This document shows, one piece after another, positions 61,969-64,000 of a stretch of DNA of 64,000 nt (positions are counted from its first letter, which is position 1; every line of letters starts with the position of its first letter). The stretch covers positions 1,116,001 through 1,180,000 of the forward strand of contig NZ_AP026763.1 of NCBI RefSeq assembly GCF_026000435.1. The letters are read 5' to 3'. The notes beneath the pieces were generated by a model that was not told the DNA's origin, made no database searches, and was given only the letters and a program-made list of their open reading frames with translations. The position numbers and the translations under genes are program-made. The stretch is from Vibrio sp. STUT-A11 (GTDB lineage Bacteria; Pseudomonadota; Gammaproteobacteria; Enterobacterales; Vibrionaceae).

Positions 61969-62484
61969 TTAGCTCGGGTTATACAACTGCATTGTTATCG
62001 CACTCGCATAACAGCTGGAGCGACACTGTCCACAACCATTGCATCGATCCTGATTTATGTGTGGAAGTTCGTCAGGTTGAATAGATATCGCGTTCTGTGG
62101 GCAAGCCGAAGCACATTGTTGACACTCCATGCTTAGATAGTTATTACAACTTTGTGAGAATTGCGGGCGTAAGTTGATATCAACAGGAGTGGATGCGTGC
62201 AGAGCGTCAGTAGGACAGGCTGTAACGCATTCGCCACATAAGTTGCACTCATTGTAATCGAGATTAAGTTTAGCTAGTTGCGCACTTAGCTCGATAACGC
62301 TATTTGGGCACACTTTCTGGCATTCACCGCAGCCATCACAAAGACGAGCAAACAACGCCTCATCAACCGCGTGAGGCGGGCGAGCTACGGGGCGTGGTGT
62401 TATCTCTGCTTGCTGAGCCCGTTTGACTGGTTGGCTAAAACGGCTCAGAAAGCCCCGTCGACTATTATCGATGGATTCACTCAT
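61969..62484 (-). CDS. napF: Ferredoxin-type protein NapF
   Basis: The 171-residue protein starts with SRRGFLSRF and contains four cysteine clusters for 4Fe-4S centres: CDGCGECQKVCP, CNLCGECVTACP, CQQCASACP and CNGCGQCRSSC. NapF proteins assist maturation of, or electron transfer to, periplasmic molybdoenzymes. Here it overlaps the TorD/DmsD-type gene by eight bases and is divergent from dmsA, so it probably serves the DMSO-reductase-type enzyme rather than nitrate reductase. Confidence 0.85.
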   Translation of the reverse strand: MSESIDNSRRGFLSRFSQPVKRAQQAEITPRPVARPPHAVDEALFARLCDGCGECQKVCPNSVIELSAQLAKLNLDYNECNLCGECVTACPTDALHASTPVDINLRPQFSQSCNNYLSMECQQCASACPQNAISIQPDELPHINQDRCNGCGQCRSSCYASAITMQLYNPS

Positions 62485-63052
62485 CTAGATAGATCTTCTT
62501 TTTCACTACGTCAATCTGTTGTTTTTGAACCAAAGCATCGAGCCACTTTATGATGTCTGCTGCCAATAGCTGATAAAACGGGTTTGGTGCTTTGTCTCTG
62601 AGTTGCTCAAGGTAGCTTGGGCCCCAAGGCATCAAATGTTCTCCAAGCAGTTCAAATGCAGCTTGTGTGTTGTCTTGTTCCAAAAAGTAGCCACAGGCTA
62701 ACAACATTAGACCGAATTGATCTTCTGGCTCTCGTTGGCCTGAATCTAATGCAATACCATGCTGTTGTAAGAATAGACGATATTGTGTGTTCGATTCGCC
62801 GAACAGCACTTGTTCTTTATCTAAATACACCGATCCCCAGGGTGGCACTGGCATAGTGCCCATTCCTTCAAATAGCACGCTGAAATCACGCTCGAATTGT
62901 TCGTCAGTTAAAGCAGTGAGTGCATTCAAGGTTTCTGTTTGTAGAGCATTCTCTGTGACTAAAGAGCGTACCAGTTCAACCGATTCTGCCTTGCCGCGTT
63001 TGTGGTAGAACAGTGTTCCTAATATTTTAATCGTATGGATAATCATTTTCAT
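62477..63052 (-). CDS. TorD/DmsD-family molybdoenzyme chaperone
   Basis: The 191-residue helical protein has TorD-family features: MPVPPWGSVYLDKEQVLFGES, where the proline-rich PPWGSVY precedes the binding groove, and EPEDQFGLMLLACGYFL. Such chaperones bind the twin-arginine signal of their molybdoenzyme partner until cofactor insertion is complete. It is divergent from dmsA, whose product has such a signal. Either of two ATGs (63052 and 63046) could be used; no strong ribosome site is visible. Confidence 0.85.
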   Translation of the reverse strand: MKMIIHTIKILGTLFYHKRGKAESVELVRSLVTENALQTETLNALTALTDEQFERDFSVLFEGMGTMPVPPWGSVYLDKEQVLFGESNTQYRLFLQQHGIALDSGQREPEDQFGLMLLACGYFLEQDNTQAAFELLGEHLMPWGPSYLEQLRDKAPNPFYQLLAADIIKWLDALVQKQQIDVVKKKIYLDE

Positions 63053-63149
63053 TTCAATAAATTAGCCTAATTAAGTTTTCTCTATTCTTTCACATTTACG
63101 TCAAATTTAATCACAAAATTGACAATTTAAAATTAAATTAATATTCACT

Positions 63150-63163
63150 TTGATTTATATCAA
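63150..63163. promoter_or_regulatory. Perfect FNR box between dmsD-like and dmsA genes
   Basis: TTGATTTATATCAA matches TTGAT-N4-ATCAA in all ten positions. It lies 80 bases before dmsA and 98 before the divergent chaperone gene, so it can switch on both under oxygen lack. Confidence 0.88.
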
Positions 63164-63242
63164 TAGTGGTTGTTCTCGTCATTTTAATAGCACGATATCC
63201 CCCCTAAAGTGGTATGTGCAAGCAATGTTAAGGCATCCAATT

Positions 63243-64000
63243 ATGACGAAGAATAAACAGCAATCTGACTTGATGAACCTGACTCGTCGCGGGTTCATTA
63301 AAGCGAGTTCTGCGGTAGGTAGCGCAGCGGCGTTAGCCAGCGGTATTGCTCTACCCTTTAAAGCTACCCCAGCACGAGCTGAAGAATCAGTGACTAGTGA
63401 TGAGAAGGTAGTTTGGAGTGCGTGTACGGTAAACTGTGGTTCACGTTGCCCACTGCGAATGCATGTACAAAATGGTGAGATCAAATATGTTGAAACCGAC
63501 AATACAGGTAGCGATGTATTTGGTGACAGCCCTCAAGTGAGAGCTTGTCTTCGTGGCCGTTCAATGCGTCGCCGAGTCTATAACCCAGACCGATTAAAGT
63601 ACCCAATGAAACGGGTTGGTAAGCGTGGCGAAGGAAAATTCAAGCGTATCAGTTGGCAAGAAGCTTACGATGAAATCGCTACGAACATGCAACGTCTAAT
63701 TAAAGAATACGGTAACGACTCAATCTATTTGAACTACGGTACGGGCACGCTTGGTGGGACGGTAACTAAGTCTTGGCCGCCAGCATCAACATTGATTGCG
63801 CGGCTGATGAATTTATGCGGTGGCTATTTAAATCACTACGGTGACTACTCCACAGCGCAAATTGCAGAAGGTCTCAGCCATACTTATGGTGGCTGGGCGA
63901 TGAACAACTCGTTCTCTGATTTAGCCAACGCGAAGCTCAACATTCAATTTGGTAACAACCCGGCTGAGACACGTATGTCTGGTGGTGGTTTGATCCATCA
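63243..64000 (+). CDS. dmsA: DMSO-reductase-type catalytic subunit DmsA, N-terminal part
   Basis: The frame starts at ATG 63243 and runs off the right edge after 252 codons. It has a twin-arginine signal (TRRGFIKASSAVGSAAA), a 4Fe-4S site (CTVNCGSRCPL with ACLRGRS later) and the molybdopterin-binding NYGTGTLGGT region, as in DmsA. The protein would reduce DMSO or a related S- or N-oxide in the periplasm. AAGG at 63230-63233 is the ribosome site. The neighbouring DmsD-like and NapF-like genes and the FNR box agree with anaerobic respiration. Where the frame ends is outside the window. Confidence 0.87.
   Translation, partial: MTKNKQQSDLMNLTRRGFIKASSAVGSAAALASGIALPFKATPARAEESVTSDEKVVWSACTVNCGSRCPLRMHVQNGEIKYVETDNTGSDVFGDSPQVRACLRGRSMRRRVYNPDRLKYPMKRVGKRGEGKFKRISWQEAYDEIATNMQRLIKEYGNDSIYLNYGTGTLGGTVTKSWPPASTLIARLMNLCGGYLNHYGDYSTAQIAEGLSHTYGGWAMNNSFSDLANAKLNIQFGNNPAETRMSGGGLIH

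Noticed and set aside
1..64000. CRISPR arrays, tRNA or rRNA genes, insertion sequences, integrases and prophage genes
   Set aside because: None was seen on either strand by reading; all gene neighbourhoods look like vertically inherited Vibrio chromosome.

Overview
This window reads as part of the main chromosome of a Vibrio, most likely of the Harveyi group (V. parahaemolyticus, V. alginolyticus or V. harveyi relatives). The gene order tmk-holB-tatD-ptsG, cmk-rpsA-ihfB-lapA-lapB-pyrF, the imuA-imuB-dnaE2 cassette, the ttr and dms anaerobic respiration loci and a PTS-rich setting all fit that group. The species assignment is inferred from gene content only. No rRNA, tRNA, CRISPR array, insertion sequence or prophage was seen.

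Layout. 1-6372: end of tmk, then holB and a TatD-family hydrolase, followed by two separately transcribed PTS EIICB permeases. The second is clearly ptsG. The first is a paralogue with an RDD membrane protein behind it. Their 5' leaders are homologous to each other and contain a covarying stem-loop. 6598-13717: a small exported barrel-like protein, a MetP/MetS-type sodium symporter with its 31-residue subunit, a 30-residue YnhF-like membrane protein, a patatin-like phospholipase, pyruvate kinase II (pykA) and the glucose repressor Mlc. 13998-19179: the SOS mutasome operon imuA-imuB-dnaE2 behind a perfect LexA box. 19309-27083: core genes yciK, sohB, cmk, rpsA, ihfB, lapA, lapB and pyrF, with small inverted-repeat elements between some of them. 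27515-29353: a lone oligopeptide-type binding protein.

29751-33952 is a four-gene operon: a UDP-uronate 4-epimerase, a GT2 polyprenyl-phosphate sugar synthase, a VTT/DedA-like membrane protein and an ArnT-like GT-C transferase. Together they resemble a route for putting a uronic acid such as galacturonate on lipid A or LPS core. 34017-37544 is pqiABC. 37854-47304 is a thiosulfate/tetrathionate island: ttrBCA, two dihaem cytochromes resembling TsdB and TsdA, and the divergent two-component system ttrS-ttrR. An identical 15-bp palindromic sequence lies 65-70 bp upstream of both ttrB and tsdB.

47328-56628 is a five-gene minus-strand cluster of circularly permuted ATP-grasp proteins, alpha-E proteins and transglutaminase-like proteins. 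It has one split set and one fused set, and its product is unknown; it is the best candidate here for an undescribed biosynthetic system. 57062-64000 holds a diguanylate cyclase with intact active and inhibitory sites, a large unknown lipoprotein, rimK, and the start of a DMSO-reductase locus (dmsA, partial) with divergent napF and dmsD-like genes. A perfect FNR box lies between dmsA and the dmsD-like gene.
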